DNA of 64,000 nt, from contig CAJKDY010000001.1 of assembly GCA_905198835.1 (NCBI GenBank), positions 1-64,000 of the forward strand. The letters are read 5' to 3'. The notes below the pieces were generated by a model. That model was not told where the DNA came from. It worked only from the letters and a program-made list of their open reading frames with translations, and did no database searches. Both the position numbers and the translations under genes were made by a program. Source of the DNA: an uncultured Eubacteriales bacterium. GTDB taxonomy: Bacteria > Bacillota > Clostridia > Oscillospirales > Oscillospiraceae. Shown one piece after another: positions 18,333 through 30,196 of the stretch. Position 1 is the first letter of the stretch. Each line of letters opens with the position of its first letter.

Positions 18333-19764
18333 GGTTCTTTTCTCCTCCTTGTTTAAGATCCTTTGATAGGGCCGCCTTTTCCAGCAGCGCCACCGTTTCC
18401 ACATGGTGGGTGCGGGGGAACATATCTACCGCCTCTACGCGCTGTAAGCTATAGTCTTGGCAGAGAACCTTCAGATCCCGGGCCAGGGTGGCGCAGTCAC
18501 AGGAGACGTAGACAATACGACGGGGCGACATACGCCGCAGGACCTCTACCGTATCGGGAGACATCCCCTTGCGGGGCGGGTCCACCACCACCACGTCGGG
18601 CCGGACGCCCTCCTGCTCCAGCTCGACCGCGGCCTGGGCGGCGTCGGCGCAGAGGAAGCGGGCGTTTGTAATGCCGTTTCGCCGGGCGTTTTCCACCGCG
18701 TCGGCCACCGCCTGGGGCACCACCTCTACGCCAATGACGGCCTTGGCCCGGCTGGCCAGGGTCAGGCCGATGGTGCCCGTGCCGCAGTAGAGGTCCAGCA
18801 CGGTCTCACGCCCCGTGAGGGCGGCAAAGTTCCCGGCCAAGCCGTATAGGACCTCCGCCTGGGAACGGTTGACCTGAAAAAAGGAGGGGACGGAGAGTTT
18901 AAATTGAAGGCCGCAGAGCGTGTCCATGAGGTAGTCCTGGCCCCAGAGGGTACGGTAACTCTCGCCCAGGATCACGTTGGTCCTGCGGGTGTTGACGCCG
19001 AGACTAATACCTATTAGCCCAGGAAACGCCTGCCGCAGCGAGGAAACAAACTCCGGTTCGTGGGGCAGGGAAGGGCTATTAGCTATTATGCAGACCAGGG
19101 CCTGGCCCTGGGCGTTGGTCCGCAGATAGAGATGGCGGACAAGCCCCGTGTGGCTGTGCTCGTCATAGGCGGGGACGGCGTAGGTCTCCATCCAGGTCTT
19201 GACGGCGGCGCGGATGGGGGCTGCGCACGCCGGGGTCAGCAGGCAGTCGTCCACGTCGATGACGGTGTGGGTCCGCGCCTGAAAATAACCGATCCTGGGG
19301 CCGGGAGCGACGGCACCCGCAAGGGGCACGCCGCATCCGTAAGGCGGCAAAGCCGCCGACGGCTGCGCGGGGAACTGGACCTTGTTGCGGTAGCGTTCCG
19401 GCTGGGCGCAGCCGTGGATGGGCACCGGGCCCGGGTCGATCCCGCCGATGCGCCGCAGGGCGTTTTGGACCTTGCCCGCTTTGAAGGCCAGCTCGGCGGG
19501 GTAGGACATATGCCGGGTCTGGCAGCCGCCGCACTGGGCGTAGTAGGGGCAGTCGGGCTCCATGCGGTCGGGGGAGGGGGTCAGCCGCTCGGTCATGCGG
19601 GCCCAAACGGTGTTATGACCGATGTGCTCGATAAAAATGCGGCACTGCTCGCCAGGCAGGGCACCCTTGACAAAGACGGCCTGGCCGTCGATGCGGGCCA
19701 CCCCGTGGGCCTCGGAGGAAAAGCCCTCCACAGTGACGGTATGGGTCTGGCCTTCGCGCAGCAT
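18310..19764 (-). CDS. 23S rRNA (uracil-5-)-methyltransferase, RlmD/RlmCD type
   Basis: A 484-residue SAM-dependent RNA methyltransferase that makes 5-methyluridine in 23S rRNA. It has an N-terminal TRAM-like beta domain (VEGFSSEAHGVARIDGQAVF), a cysteine cluster CPYYAQCGGCQ for a [4Fe-4S] centre, SAM motif DLYCGTGTIGLTLA, VDPPRKGM, and the catalytic cysteine in YVSCDCATLARD (about residue 422). In Firmicutes one RlmCD enzyme can modify two positions; which sites apply here is open. It has its own promoter (TTGCGC, 17 bases, TACAAT) and GGGAGGCG before the ATG. Confidence 0.93.
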   Translation of the reverse strand: MLREGQTHTVTVEGFSSEAHGVARIDGQAVFVKGALPGEQCRIFIEHIGHNTVWARMTERLTPSPDRMEPDCPYYAQCGGCQTRHMSYPAELAFKAGKVQNALRRIGGIDPGPVPIHGCAQPERYRNKVQFPAQPSAALPPYGCGVPLAGAVAPGPRIGYFQARTHTVIDVDDCLLTPACAAPIRAAVKTWMETYAVPAYDEHSHTGLVRHLYLRTNAQGQALVCIIANSPSLPHEPEFVSSLRQAFPGLIGISLGVNTRRTNVILGESYRTLWGQDYLMDTLCGLQFKLSVPSFFQVNRSQAEVLYGLAGNFAALTGRETVLDLYCGTGTIGLTLASRAKAVIGVEVVPQAVADAVENARRNGITNARFLCADAAQAAVELEQEGVRPDVVVVDPPRKGMSPDTVEVLRRMSPRRIVYVSCDCATLARDLKVLCQDYSLQRVEAVDMFPRTHHVETVALLEKAALSKDLKQGGEKNHDEEKGV

Positions 19765-19799
19765 GGACTCGCCTCCCTTCCCTAAGGTTTTCTGGAGTT

Positions 19800-19828
19800 A
19801 TTGTAACACAAGGGGCAAAGAGGCGCAA
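19800..19828 (-). promoter_or_regulatory. promoter of the rRNA methyltransferase gene
   Basis: Minus strand TTGCGC (19828-19823), 17-base spacer, TACAAT (19805-19800), about 35 bases before the ATG. Confidence 0.6.
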
Positions 19829-19906
19829 GAGCGGCGGCCTGACTGGACGGGGCCTTGCTTTTGCCGGGGAAATTTACAATTTAGTCTTTTCTAATGTGTG
19901 GCGGTG

Positions 19907-20026
19907 TGGTATAATAGCCGCCGAGCGGCTATTATACCAATTTGATGCCGCCTTTGCTCTCCGGCTTCGCCGGAAACCGCAAAGGATGGCGCATTATACC
20001 ACACCGCTGCGCGGATGTGGTATAAT
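19907..20026. repeat. three-hairpin intergenic element, copy 2
   Basis: Hairpin 1 at 19907-19939 (GGTATAATAGCCGC with GCGGCTATTATACC, a perfect 14-pair stem), hairpin 2 at 19947-19990 (GCCGCCTTTGC...GCAAAGGATGGC, inner CCGGC/GCCGG), hairpin 3 at 19993-20026 (ATTATACCACACCGC with a near-complement). TGGTATAAT, an extended -10, occurs in the left arm of hairpin 1 and the right arm of hairpin 3. The flank GCGGTGTGGTATAAT (19901-19915) is also a perfect complement of the hairpin 3 left arm, giving an alternative long-range pairing. The element ends 51 bases before the secA start. It fills most of the 313-base gap between the two divergent genes. Confidence 0.75.
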
Positions 20027-20077
20027 AATACCCATGTTACACTGGATAATTTTGTGGAAAGACAGGTGAATGCCCCT

Positions 20078-22831
<2,754 letters not shown>

Positions 22832-22855
22832 GGCTTCCCCCTGCAAGGGGAAGCC
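22832..22855 (+). other. hairpin after secA without a T tract
   Basis: GGCTTCCCC (22832-22840) pairs perfectly with GGGGAAGCC (22847-22855). It begins directly after the secA stop. The following AAAAGG means that it is not a standard terminator; it may stabilise the 3' end or reduce read-through. Confidence 0.6.
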
Positions 22856-22906
22856 AAAAGGACCATCAAACCGCAAGAATGATTACAAACTGGAGGAAAT
22901 GGCGAT

Positions 22907-23704
22907 TTGATCACCCGGAGTGTTGGACAACTGGAATATGTGGCCTCGCCCCTTTTGGACACGCCCCACGGGTTTTCCACCCGGCTGGGCGGCGTGTCTA
23001 AAGGGCATTTGGCGTCGCTGAATCTGGGCTGTCATCGGGGAGATGCCCCGGAGGCTCTGCGGGAGAATTACCGCCGGTTCTGCGCCGCGGTGGGGGTGGG
23101 CGGCGACCATCTTGTGATGACCCACCAGGTCCACGGCGTGCGGGTCCAGCCGGTGACGGCGGCCCAGGCCAAGTCCGACGTGCTGGACGAGACCTACATC
23201 GAGGCCGACGGCCTTGTCACCGACGAACTCGGGGTGACGCTGGTGATCTTCACCGCCGACTGCATCCCCATCCTGCTCTTTGACCCGGCGCGCCGGGTGG
23301 CCGCCGCCGTCCACGCCGGCTGGCGGGGGACCGCGGGGGCCATTGCCGCCCAAGGGGTCAGGGCCATGGAGAACTATGGTTGTAAGGCGTCCGATATCCG
23401 CGCGGCCATCGGCCCGGGCATCGGGCCGTGCTGCTTTGAAACGGACGCCGACGTGCCCCAGGCTATGGCAGCCCAGCTGGGCACTCTGGCGGAGCCCTAT
23501 GTGTCGAAAAAAGGCGACAAGTGGAACGTGGACCTGAAGGGGATCAATCAGGCCGTCTTGCTGGCAGCAGGGCTGGAGCCGGAGCATGTGGACCTGTCAG
23601 GTGATTGCACCTGCTGCCGGCACGACAAATACTGGTCCCACCGCTACACCCATGGTCTGCGGGGCAGCCAGGCCGCCGTTATTATGCTGGAGGGACGGCC
23701 ATGA
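22907..23704 (+). CDS. pgeF: PgeF/YfiH-family (LACC1-like) multicopper-oxidase-fold enzyme
   Basis: A 265-residue protein of the family once called 'polyphenol oxidase/laccase domain' and now linked to purine nucleoside metabolism (LACC1) and peptidoglycan editing (PgeF). The zinc-binding motifs are complete: THQVHGVRV, TADCIPILLFD, VHAGWRGT and IGPGIGPCCFE. The CTCCR and YWSHRY segments near the end also fit. Translation starts at TTG (22907) behind GGAGGAAA. It overlaps the next gene by ATGA, forming an operon with the solute-binding lipoprotein and purL. Physiological substrate uncertain. Confidence 0.88.
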   Translation: MITRSVGQLEYVASPLLDTPHGFSTRLGGVSKGHLASLNLGCHRGDAPEALRENYRRFCAAVGVGGDHLVMTHQVHGVRVQPVTAAQAKSDVLDETYIEADGLVTDELGVTLVIFTADCIPILLFDPARRVAAAVHAGWRGTAGAIAAQGVRAMENYGCKASDIRAAIGPGIGPCCFETDADVPQAMAAQLGTLAEPYVSKKGDKWNVDLKGINQAVLLAAGLEPEHVDLSGDCTCCRHDKYWSHRYTHGLRGSQAAVIMLEGRP

Positions 23705-25206
23705 GAAAACGTGTTTTGGCCATGGCGGGCTGTGTTTGCCTGGCCCTGGGCGGCTGTCATTACCAGCAGCCTGTGGAGCCCACACCCACCCCCAGCGCCG
23801 CGCCCAGCGCGGACCCCGCCATCCGGCAGGTATTTACCCTGCCGGTGGATCCGGTAGGGGAGTGGGATCCCTATGGAGGCGGCAAGAGCGGCAATATGAC
23901 GCTGCTGCCGCTGATCTGTGAGAGCCTGTACGCCCTGGACAACGCCTTTGCTCCCCAGCCGGTGCTGGCCCAGAGCGCCAGCGCCAGCGAGGACGGGCTT
24001 GCCTGGACGGTGACGCTGCGCTCCGGCGTACGCTTTTCCGACGGTGAGAGCCTGAGTGCCGAGACGGTGGCCCAGGCCGTCAACGCCGCCCGAGGCGAAA
24101 AGAGCGCCTACGCCAAGCGGCTTTCAGGTGTAAGGAAGGTCGCTGCCCAGGAAGACGGCACAGTGCAGTTTCAGCTCTCCACACCCAACAGCGGCTTTTT
24201 ATCCCTGCTGGACTTTCCCATCGCCCGGGTGACGGAAACGGGCGTTGTGGGCACCGGTCCCTATGTACGGCAGGAGGGCCGCCTGGTGGCTAACGCCGAC
24301 TGGTGGCAGGAGAAGGCCCTGCCCCTGGCGGAGATCCCGCTCCAGGAGGCGGGGGACGCAGATACGCTGGTGGCCAGCTTCAACGCCGGGGCGGTCAGCG
24401 TGGCCGCCGCCGATCCCACCGGGGCGGATACCCTGGGTTATTCGGGCAGCTGCCAGAGCTGGGAGTATCCCACCTCCACCATGGTCTACCTGGGCTTTCG
24501 GTGCAGCAAGGGCCCCTGCCGGGACGGGGCATTTCGCCGGGCGGTGGCCCAGGCGTTGGACCGGGACAGCCTGACCCATCAGGCTCTCGCCGGCCACGGC
24601 GTGGCCGCGGCCTTGCCCGCGCCGCCGTCTTCCGCACGGTATGACCAAACGGCGGCGGCCCAGCTGACCTATGACGTCACCGCCGCCGGGGCCGCTTTGG
24701 AGGAGCAGGGCTACAAGCTGGCCCAGGACGGCGTTCGGTATCGCGGCAGAGATCCCCTGGCCCTGACGCTGCTGGTGAGCGCGGACAACGCCTCTTTAGA
24801 AGCTATGGCCAACGCCGCGGCGGAGGACCTGGGCACGTTGGGCGTGCAGGTCAGCGTCCGGGCGCTTCCCTGGGAGGATTACAAAAAGGCCCTGAGCCAA
24901 GGGGATTTTGACCTCTATCTGGCCCAGAGCCGGATGACGGGGGACCTGGATCCGGGGCCGTATTTTACCGCAGGAAGCGGCGTGTGCTACGGGGGATTTT
25001 CCTCCAAGGCTCTGACGGAGGCCCTGCTTGGCGCTCGCAAGAGCGGCGATTGGAGCGAATTTTACGCCCAGTGGGTCCAGGACGTGCCCGTAGCCCCCAT
25101 CTGCTTTAAAAGCGCGGGGCTGCTGACCCGCTGGGGCCAGGTCCAGGGCGCATCCCCCACCCAGGGAAATTTGTTTTACGGCTTTGAAAACTGGAAGATC
25201 ACCTGA
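23701..25206 (+). CDS. family-5 solute-binding lipoprotein of an ABC transporter
   Basis: A 501-residue extracytoplasmic binding protein. Residues 1-19 are a lipoprotein signal ending in the lipobox LGGC, so Cys19 should be lipidated and anchor it to the membrane. A proline/alanine linker (PTPTPSAAPSADP) follows. The body carries family-5 (DppA/OppA-like) features: LLPLICESLYALDN, WTVTLRSGVRFSDGESLSAETV, FRRAVAQALDRDSLT and a C-terminal DFDLYLAQSRMTGDLDPG segment. Family members bind peptides, nickel or other small solutes. No permease or ATPase gene is nearby, so the partner is elsewhere. The start overlaps the pgeF stop (ATGA); purL follows after 14 bases. Confidence 0.88.
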   Translation: MRKRVLAMAGCVCLALGGCHYQQPVEPTPTPSAAPSADPAIRQVFTLPVDPVGEWDPYGGGKSGNMTLLPLICESLYALDNAFAPQPVLAQSASASEDGLAWTVTLRSGVRFSDGESLSAETVAQAVNAARGEKSAYAKRLSGVRKVAAQEDGTVQFQLSTPNSGFLSLLDFPIARVTETGVVGTGPYVRQEGRLVANADWWQEKALPLAEIPLQEAGDADTLVASFNAGAVSVAAADPTGADTLGYSGSCQSWEYPTSTMVYLGFRCSKGPCRDGAFRRAVAQALDRDSLTHQALAGHGVAAALPAPPSSARYDQTAAAQLTYDVTAAGAALEEQGYKLAQDGVRYRGRDPLALTLLVSADNASLEAMANAAAEDLGTLGVQVSVRALPWEDYKKALSQGDFDLYLAQSRMTGDLDPGPYFTAGSGVCYGGFSSKALTEALLGARKSGDWSEFYAQWVQDVPVAPICFKSAGLLTRWGQVQGASPTQGNLFYGFENWKIT

Positions 25207-25220
25207 GAGGAGATAGAGAG

Positions 25221-28200
25221 ATGGTATTTCGCTGTTTTGTCCGCAAGAAGAAGGCCTTTGACGTGGCCGGGCCCGCACTGGTACGGGAGTTACGGGAGGT
25301 GCTGGGGCTCAAGGACATCACCGATGTGTGCGTGTTCCGCCGCTATGATGTAGAGGGCATCGACCCGTCGGCCTATGAGAGGGCTAAGACCATCGTCTTT
25401 GCCGAACCCCAGGTGGACGAGCTCTTTGAGGAGGCCCTGGAGGCCAAGGGAGTCCGGGTGCTGGGGGTGGAGCCTCTGCCCGGGCAGTTTGACCAACGGG
25501 CCGATTCCGCCGCTCAGTGCCTGCAGATGCTGGTCGGGGGCGAGCGGCCCAGGGTGCGCTGCGCGGACATCTACTGGCTCTTTGGTCAGCTGTCTGACGC
25601 CGATATGGAAAAGGCGAAAAAGTACCTCATCAACCCTGTGGAGTGCCGGGAGGCCGGTATGGACAAGCCCGAGACCCTGGCTCAGAGCTATCCCGAGCCG
25701 GCGGATGTGAAGACCGTGGCGGGCTTTACGGCCATGGACGAACACGCCCTGGAGGGGCTTTTGGCGGAAATGGGCCTTGCCATGGACCTTCAGGACCTGA
25801 AATTCCTGCAAGACTACTTTAAAAGTGAGGAAAAGCGGGACCCCACCGTTACCGAGATCCGGGTGGTGGACACCTATTGGTCCGACCACTGCCGTCACAC
25901 CACCTTCTCCACCCATTTGGAGGATATCGATATCCAGGATGGGAACGTCCAGGCCGCCTATGAGCAGTATTTGGCGGCCCGGGAGGAAGTCTACGGCGAC
26001 AAAGCCAAGACCCGGCCCCAGACCCTGATGGATATCGCCACCATCGGCGCCAAGGTGCTGAAAAAGCGGGGAGAGCTCCCCGAGCTGGACCAGAGCGAGG
26101 AGATCAACGCCTGCTCCATCCGCGTGTCCGCCCCGGTGGACGGCAAGGAGGAGCCCTGGCTCCTTATGTTTAAAAACGAGACCCACAACCACCCCACCGA
26201 GATCGAGCCCTTTGGCGGCGCGGCCACCTGCATCGGCGGGTGCATCCGGGACCCCTTGTCCGGGCGGGCGTATGTCCACCAGGCCATGCGCATCACCGGC
26301 TGCGGCGACCCGAGGGTCCCGGTGGACCAGACTCTGCCGGGAAAGCTGCCCCAGCGCAAGCTCTGCCAGACCGCGGCGGCGGGCTATTCCAGCTACGGCA
26401 ACCAGATCGGCCTGGCTACGGGCTTGGTGGACGAGATGTACCACCCGGGCTATGTGGCCAAGCACCTGGAATGCGGCGTGGTGGTGGGCGCGGCCCCGGA
26501 GGGCAACGTCCGCCGGGAGCGGCCCGCGCCGGGGGACGTGGTCATTTTGCTGGGTGGCCGTACCGGCCGGGACGGCATCGGCGGGGCCACCGGGTCCAGC
26601 AAGAGCCACGACCTGAAGAGCCTGGACACCATGGCCTCCGAGGTCCAGAAGGGCAACGCCCCGGAGGAGCGGAAAATTCAAAGGCTGTTCCGGGACCCCA
26701 AGGTGACGAGGCTCATCAAGCGGTGCAACGACTTTGGCGCGGGCGGCGTCAGCGTGGCCATCGGTGAGCTGGCCGACGGCCTGGCCATCGACCTGGACGC
26801 CGTTCGCAAGAAGTATGACGGCCTGGACGGCACCGAGCTTGCCATTTCCGAGTCCCAGGAGCGTATGGCGGTGGTGGTGGCCCCAGAGGATGAGGCGGCC
26901 CTGATCGCCGCGGCGGAAAAGGAGAACCTGGAGGCCTACCGGGTGGCGGTGGTCACCGAAAGCCCCCGGATGGTCATGACCTGGCGGGGCAAGACCATCG
27001 CTGATTTGAGCCGGGAATTTTTGAACACCAACGGAGCGGTGAAGACCGCAAAGGTAAGCGTGCCTGACGCGCCGGGCGCTGACGTGGGGGAGGAAACCGG
27101 CTTGCGGGAGATGGCCGCCAGTTTGAAGTGCGCCTCCCGCCGGGGCCTTGCCGAGCGGTTCGACTCCACCATCGGCGTGGGGTCCGTGTTGGCCCCCTTC
27201 GGCGGCAAGTACCAGCGCACCCCTCAGCAGGCTATGGCCGCCCTGTTCCCGGTGGAGCCGGGGCAGGAGACCGACCAGGCCAGCGTGATGGCCTGGGGTT
27301 GCGACCCCGAGGAATTGAGCCGGGACCCCTTCTGGGGTGCCCGTGACGCGGTGACTCTCTCCCTTGCCAAGCTGGTGGCCGCTGGAGCGGACTACAAGAA
27401 GGCCTATTTGACCCTCCAGGAGTTTTTTGAAAAGCTCCGGGATGACCCCAAGCGCTGGGGCAAGCCTTTTGCCGCGCTGTTGGGGGCCTTGGATGCCCAG
27501 CTGACGTACGGCTGCGCCGCCATTGGCGGCAAGGACTCCATGTCCGGCTCCTTCCTGGACCTGGACGTGCCCCCCACGCTGCTGTCCTTCGCCATCGCCC
27601 CCATCAAGGCGGGGGAGGTCATCTCTAATGAGTTTAAGGAGTCGGGACACCCGGTGTACCTCTTTGCGGTGGCCGAGGAATATATCGAAAAGGCTTGGGA
27701 GGAGATCCACACCCTGTGCCAGGCCAGGAAGGTAAAGGCCGCCTGGGCGGTGGAGACCGGCGTGGCCGAGGGGATCATGAAGATGTCCTTCGGCAACCGC
27801 GTGGGCTTCCGGGCCCAGGAGGGGCTGGAGCTGCGGTGGTTCAACTGGCCTATGTCCGGCGCGGTGATCGTGGAGCTGACTGAGGAGATCAGCACCGAGC
27901 TGGGGCAGAGGATCGGCGTGACCACCGCAGAGCCAGTCATCGACCTGGGGAGCGACTGCGCCTCCATTGAGGAGCTTCTGGCCCTGAATGAGGGGGTTTT
28001 GGAGGACGTGTACCCCAACCGGGCGGGGAGCTCGGAGAAGGTAGAGCCCATTTCCTGGGACAAGCGCTCTCCCCTGGTGTGCAAGCACAAGGTGGCCCGG
28101 CCCCGGGCGGTCATTCCTGCTTTCCCCGGCACCAACTGCGAGCTGGACACTGCGAGGGCCTGTATCCGCGCGGGGATCGAGCCGGAGGTGCTGGTCATCC

Positions 28201-28895
28201 GCAACGGCTCGGCCTCCGCCCTCAGTCAGTCGGTGGAGGCGCTGGCGGGGCTTATTGGGAAGAGCCAGATGGTCATTCTGCCCGGCGGCTTCTCCGGGGG
28301 CGACGAGCCTGACGGCTCGGCCAAGTTCATCTGCTCTCTGTTCCGAAACGCCGCCGTCACCGACGCGGTCCACGACCTTTTGAAAAACCGGGACGGGCTC
28401 ATGCTGGGCATCTGCAACGGCTTCCAGGCCCTCATCAAGCTGGGCCTGTTGCCCTTTGGAGAGATCCGCCTCACCGATGAGAGCTGCCCCACGCTGACCT
28501 ACAACCTCATTGGCCGGCACCAGAGCCGGTACGTCACCACCCGGGTGGCCAGCGTCAACTCCCCTTGGATGACGAAGTGCCAGGTGGGCGACCTGCACTC
28601 CATCGCCATCTCCCACGGGGAGGGGCGGTTCGTGTGCACCCAGGAGATGCTGGAAAGCCTGGTAGCCCAGGGGCAGGTGGCCACCCAGTATGTGGACGGC
28701 CAGGGCGTGCCCTCCATGGATATCGACGTGAACCCCAACGGCTCGGTGGCGGCCATCGAGGGCATTTTCTCTCCCGATGGCCGGGTGTTCGGCAAGATGG
28801 GCCACTCCGAGCGCAGGGGTGACTTTGTAGGGCTGAACATCACCGGGGAACGGATGCAGCCCATTTTTGAAAGCGGCGCGCTGTATTTTATGTAA
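25221..28895 (+). CDS. purL: phosphoribosylformylglycinamidine synthase, single-chain type
   Basis: The 1224-residue enzyme converts FGAR, ATP and glutamine to FGAM in step four of purine synthesis. It is the long form with the glutaminase fused at the C-terminus. Visible are the N-terminal PurS-like region, the linker with TVTEIRVVDTYWSDHCRHTT, the ATP-binding motif KNETHNHPTEIEPFGGAATC, a second half-domain with GGKDSMSGSFLDLDVPPTLL, and the class I glutamine amidotransferase with FPGTNCELDTARA, LPGGFSGGDE and nucleophile Cys near 1065 in LGICNGFQALIK, followed by SHGEGRF. It stands outside any pur cluster, behind the lipoprotein gene. Confidence 0.97.
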   Translation: MVFRCFVRKKKAFDVAGPALVRELREVLGLKDITDVCVFRRYDVEGIDPSAYERAKTIVFAEPQVDELFEEALEAKGVRVLGVEPLPGQFDQRADSAAQCLQMLVGGERPRVRCADIYWLFGQLSDADMEKAKKYLINPVECREAGMDKPETLAQSYPEPADVKTVAGFTAMDEHALEGLLAEMGLAMDLQDLKFLQDYFKSEEKRDPTVTEIRVVDTYWSDHCRHTTFSTHLEDIDIQDGNVQAAYEQYLAAREEVYGDKAKTRPQTLMDIATIGAKVLKKRGELPELDQSEEINACSIRVSAPVDGKEEPWLLMFKNETHNHPTEIEPFGGAATCIGGCIRDPLSGRAYVHQAMRITGCGDPRVPVDQTLPGKLPQRKLCQTAAAGYSSYGNQIGLATGLVDEMYHPGYVAKHLECGVVVGAAPEGNVRRERPAPGDVVILLGGRTGRDGIGGATGSSKSHDLKSLDTMASEVQKGNAPEERKIQRLFRDPKVTRLIKRCNDFGAGGVSVAIGELADGLAIDLDAVRKKYDGLDGTELAISESQERMAVVVAPEDEAALIAAAEKENLEAYRVAVVTESPRMVMTWRGKTIADLSREFLNTNGAVKTAKVSVPDAPGADVGEETGLREMAASLKCASRRGLAERFDSTIGVGSVLAPFGGKYQRTPQQAMAALFPVEPGQETDQASVMAWGCDPEELSRDPFWGARDAVTLSLAKLVAAGADYKKAYLTLQEFFEKLRDDPKRWGKPFAALLGALDAQLTYGCAAIGGKDSMSGSFLDLDVPPTLLSFAIAPIKAGEVISNEFKESGHPVYLFAVAEEYIEKAWEEIHTLCQARKVKAAWAVETGVAEGIMKMSFGNRVGFRAQEGLELRWFNWPMSGAVIVELTEEISTELGQRIGVTTAEPVIDLGSDCASIEELLALNEGVLEDVYPNRAGSSEKVEPISWDKRSPLVCKHKVARPRAVIPAFPGTNCELDTARACIRAGIEPEVLVIRNGSASALSQSVEALAGLIGKSQMVILPGGFSGGDEPDGSAKFICSLFRNAAVTDAVHDLLKNRDGLMLGICNGFQALIKLGLLPFGEIRLTDESCPTLTYNLIGRHQSRYVTTRVASVNSPWMTKCQVGDLHSIAISHGEGRFVCTQEMLESLVAQGQVATQYVDGQGVPSMDIDVNPNGSVAAIEGIFSPDGRVFGKMGHSERRGDFVGLNITGERMQPIFESGALYFM

Positions 28896-28918
28896 TTGCT
28901 TTGTAGCGTAATTGTAAT

Positions 28919-28947
28919 TTGACTTTTTGACCGGTTTGGACTACACT
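28919..28947 (+). promoter_or_regulatory. promoter of the exporter-HAD-SGNH operon
   Basis: TTGACT (28919-28924), 17-base spacer, TACACT (28942-28947), 30 bases before the TTG start at 28977. Confidence 0.65.
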
Positions 28948-28976
28948 AGGAAGTTGTTTGCGGGGAGGGGAAAGGC

Positions 28977-29744
28977 TTGGATACCACGGCGGTTTTGGAC
29001 CTGGCGGTGGAGCTGGGCTACCAGCTTCAGGTGGCCGGCGGGGAGATCTACCGGGTGGAGGAGTCTATCACCCGGGTCCTGGCGGCCTATGGCATCCAAG
29101 GCGGCGAGGTATTTGCCATCCCCAACTGCATCATTGCCTCCCTTAGCGACCAGGGACAGGCCCTGACCCGGATCCGCCGGGTGGGGAACCACGGCACCGA
29201 CATCTGGCGGTTGGAGGCGATGAACGCCCTGTGCCGCAGGCTGTGCCGGGTCCCGCTGCCCCCGGCTGAGGCCCGGCGAGAGCTGGAGGAGACTCTGGAG
29301 CGGGAGCCTTACTATCCCCAGTGGGTGACCTTGCTGGCCCACTTTGTGGCGGCGGCCAGCTTCTGCCTGTTCTTTGGTGGCGGCGGCTGGGACGCCCTGT
29401 GCGCCGGATGCTGCGGCGCGGCCATTGGGCTTTGCCTGTGGCTGGCGCGGCGGCTGGGAGCCGGGCTTTTTCTCAAGACCATTGCCGCCGGGGCGGCCTC
29501 CGCGCTGCTGGCTTTGGCGTTTGTGGCCGCCGGGCTGGGCCGAGGGGTGGATCTGATCACCATTGGCGCGCTGATGCTCCTGGTGCCCGGTGTGGCGCTG
29601 ACCACCGCCGTGCGGGAGATCATGGTAGGCGATATGGTCTCCGGCCTCTCCCGGCTGGCGGAGGCGATCCTCATTGCCGTGGCCATTGCCCTGGGTACCG
29701 GCGTGGCCCTGGCGGCAGGCCGGCTGTTAGGAGGCGCGCTGTGA
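28977..29744 (+). CDS. threonine/serine exporter, larger subunit (ThrE N-terminal half, DUF1212)
   Basis: A 255-residue membrane protein. A soluble N-terminal part (LGYQLQVAGGEIYRVEESITRV; FAIPNCIIASL) is followed by about five hydrophobic segments, including LITIGALMLLVPGVALTTAVREIMVGDMVSG, the conserved motif of the DUF1212/ThrE family that exports threonine and serine. In many Firmicutes the exporter is two proteins, and the second half follows here. Translation starts at TTG behind GGGGAGGGG. The stop overlaps the next ATG by one base. Confidence 0.88.
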   Translation: MDTTAVLDLAVELGYQLQVAGGEIYRVEESITRVLAAYGIQGGEVFAIPNCIIASLSDQGQALTRIRRVGNHGTDIWRLEAMNALCRRLCRVPLPPAEARRELEETLEREPYYPQWVTLLAHFVAAASFCLFFGGGGWDALCAGCCGAAIGLCLWLARRLGAGLFLKTIAAGAASALLALAFVAAGLGRGVDLITIGALMLLVPGVALTTAVREIMVGDMVSGLSRLAEAILIAVAIALGTGVALAAGRLLGGAL

Positions 29745-30193
29745 TGGAGTATCTCAAGCAGTTGGGCCTGCCCTGCCTGTGGGCCTTTCTGGCCTGTGGG
29801 GCCTTCGCGGTGATCTTCAACATTCGCCGGGGCGGTATTTTGATCTGCGGCGCCGGCGGCGCTTTGGGGTGGCTTGTCTACCTGCTGGGAGTCCGGGCGG
29901 GATGGAGCGACATGGTCTGCGCCCTGCTGGCTGGGGTGAGCATCGCCGTGTGGAGCGAGAGCATGGCACGGCTTCGCAAGTGCCCGGTGACCGGATACCT
30001 GGTGGTGGCTCTTTTTCCACTGGTACCCGGCGGCGGGATCTACTACGCCATGGAATACGCCATCCGGGGCCAGACGATGGAGTTTGCCCAGACCCTGGGC
30101 CACACCCTGGAATTTTCCGGGGCGCTGGCGCTAGGGGTGCTGCTGGTGTCCTCGGCCACCCGGATGTGGCACACGCTGCGCAGGGGAGGGTGA
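29744..30193 (+). CDS. threonine/serine exporter, smaller subunit (ThrE C-terminal half, DUF3815)
   Basis: A 149-residue membrane protein with four or five hydrophobic helices and the family motif LVVALFPLVPGGGIYYAMEY, equivalent to the C-terminal half of ThrE. The ATG overlaps the stop of the larger subunit (TGATG) and has AGGAGG eight bases upstream, so both subunits are made together. Confidence 0.85.
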   Translation: MEYLKQLGLPCLWAFLACGAFAVIFNIRRGGILICGAGGALGWLVYLLGVRAGWSDMVCALLAGVSIAVWSESMARLRKCPVTGYLVVALFPLVPGGGIYYAMEYAIRGQTMEFAQTLGHTLEFSGALALGVLLVSSATRMWHTLRRGG

Positions 30194-30196
30194 GAT

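Noticed and set aside
22832..22855. Hairpin after secA as a terminator
   Set aside because: No T tract follows, and the next gene's ribosome site is close by.
22907..23704. Annotation as a laccase
   Set aside because: The protein has the single-domain PgeF/LACC1 motifs and not the copper sites of true laccases; a purine or peptidoglycan-related role is more likely.
25290..28805. 1,171-codon minus-strand frame over purL, and a 689-codon one over secA
   Set aside because: The plus-strand genes are unmistakable; these are shadows for the same codon reason.
29321..29743. An N-terminal extension of the small exporter subunit reading through the larger subunit's gene
   Set aside because: The extension is in the wrong frame of the DUF1212 gene; ATG at 29744 has AGGAGG upstream and matches the family length.
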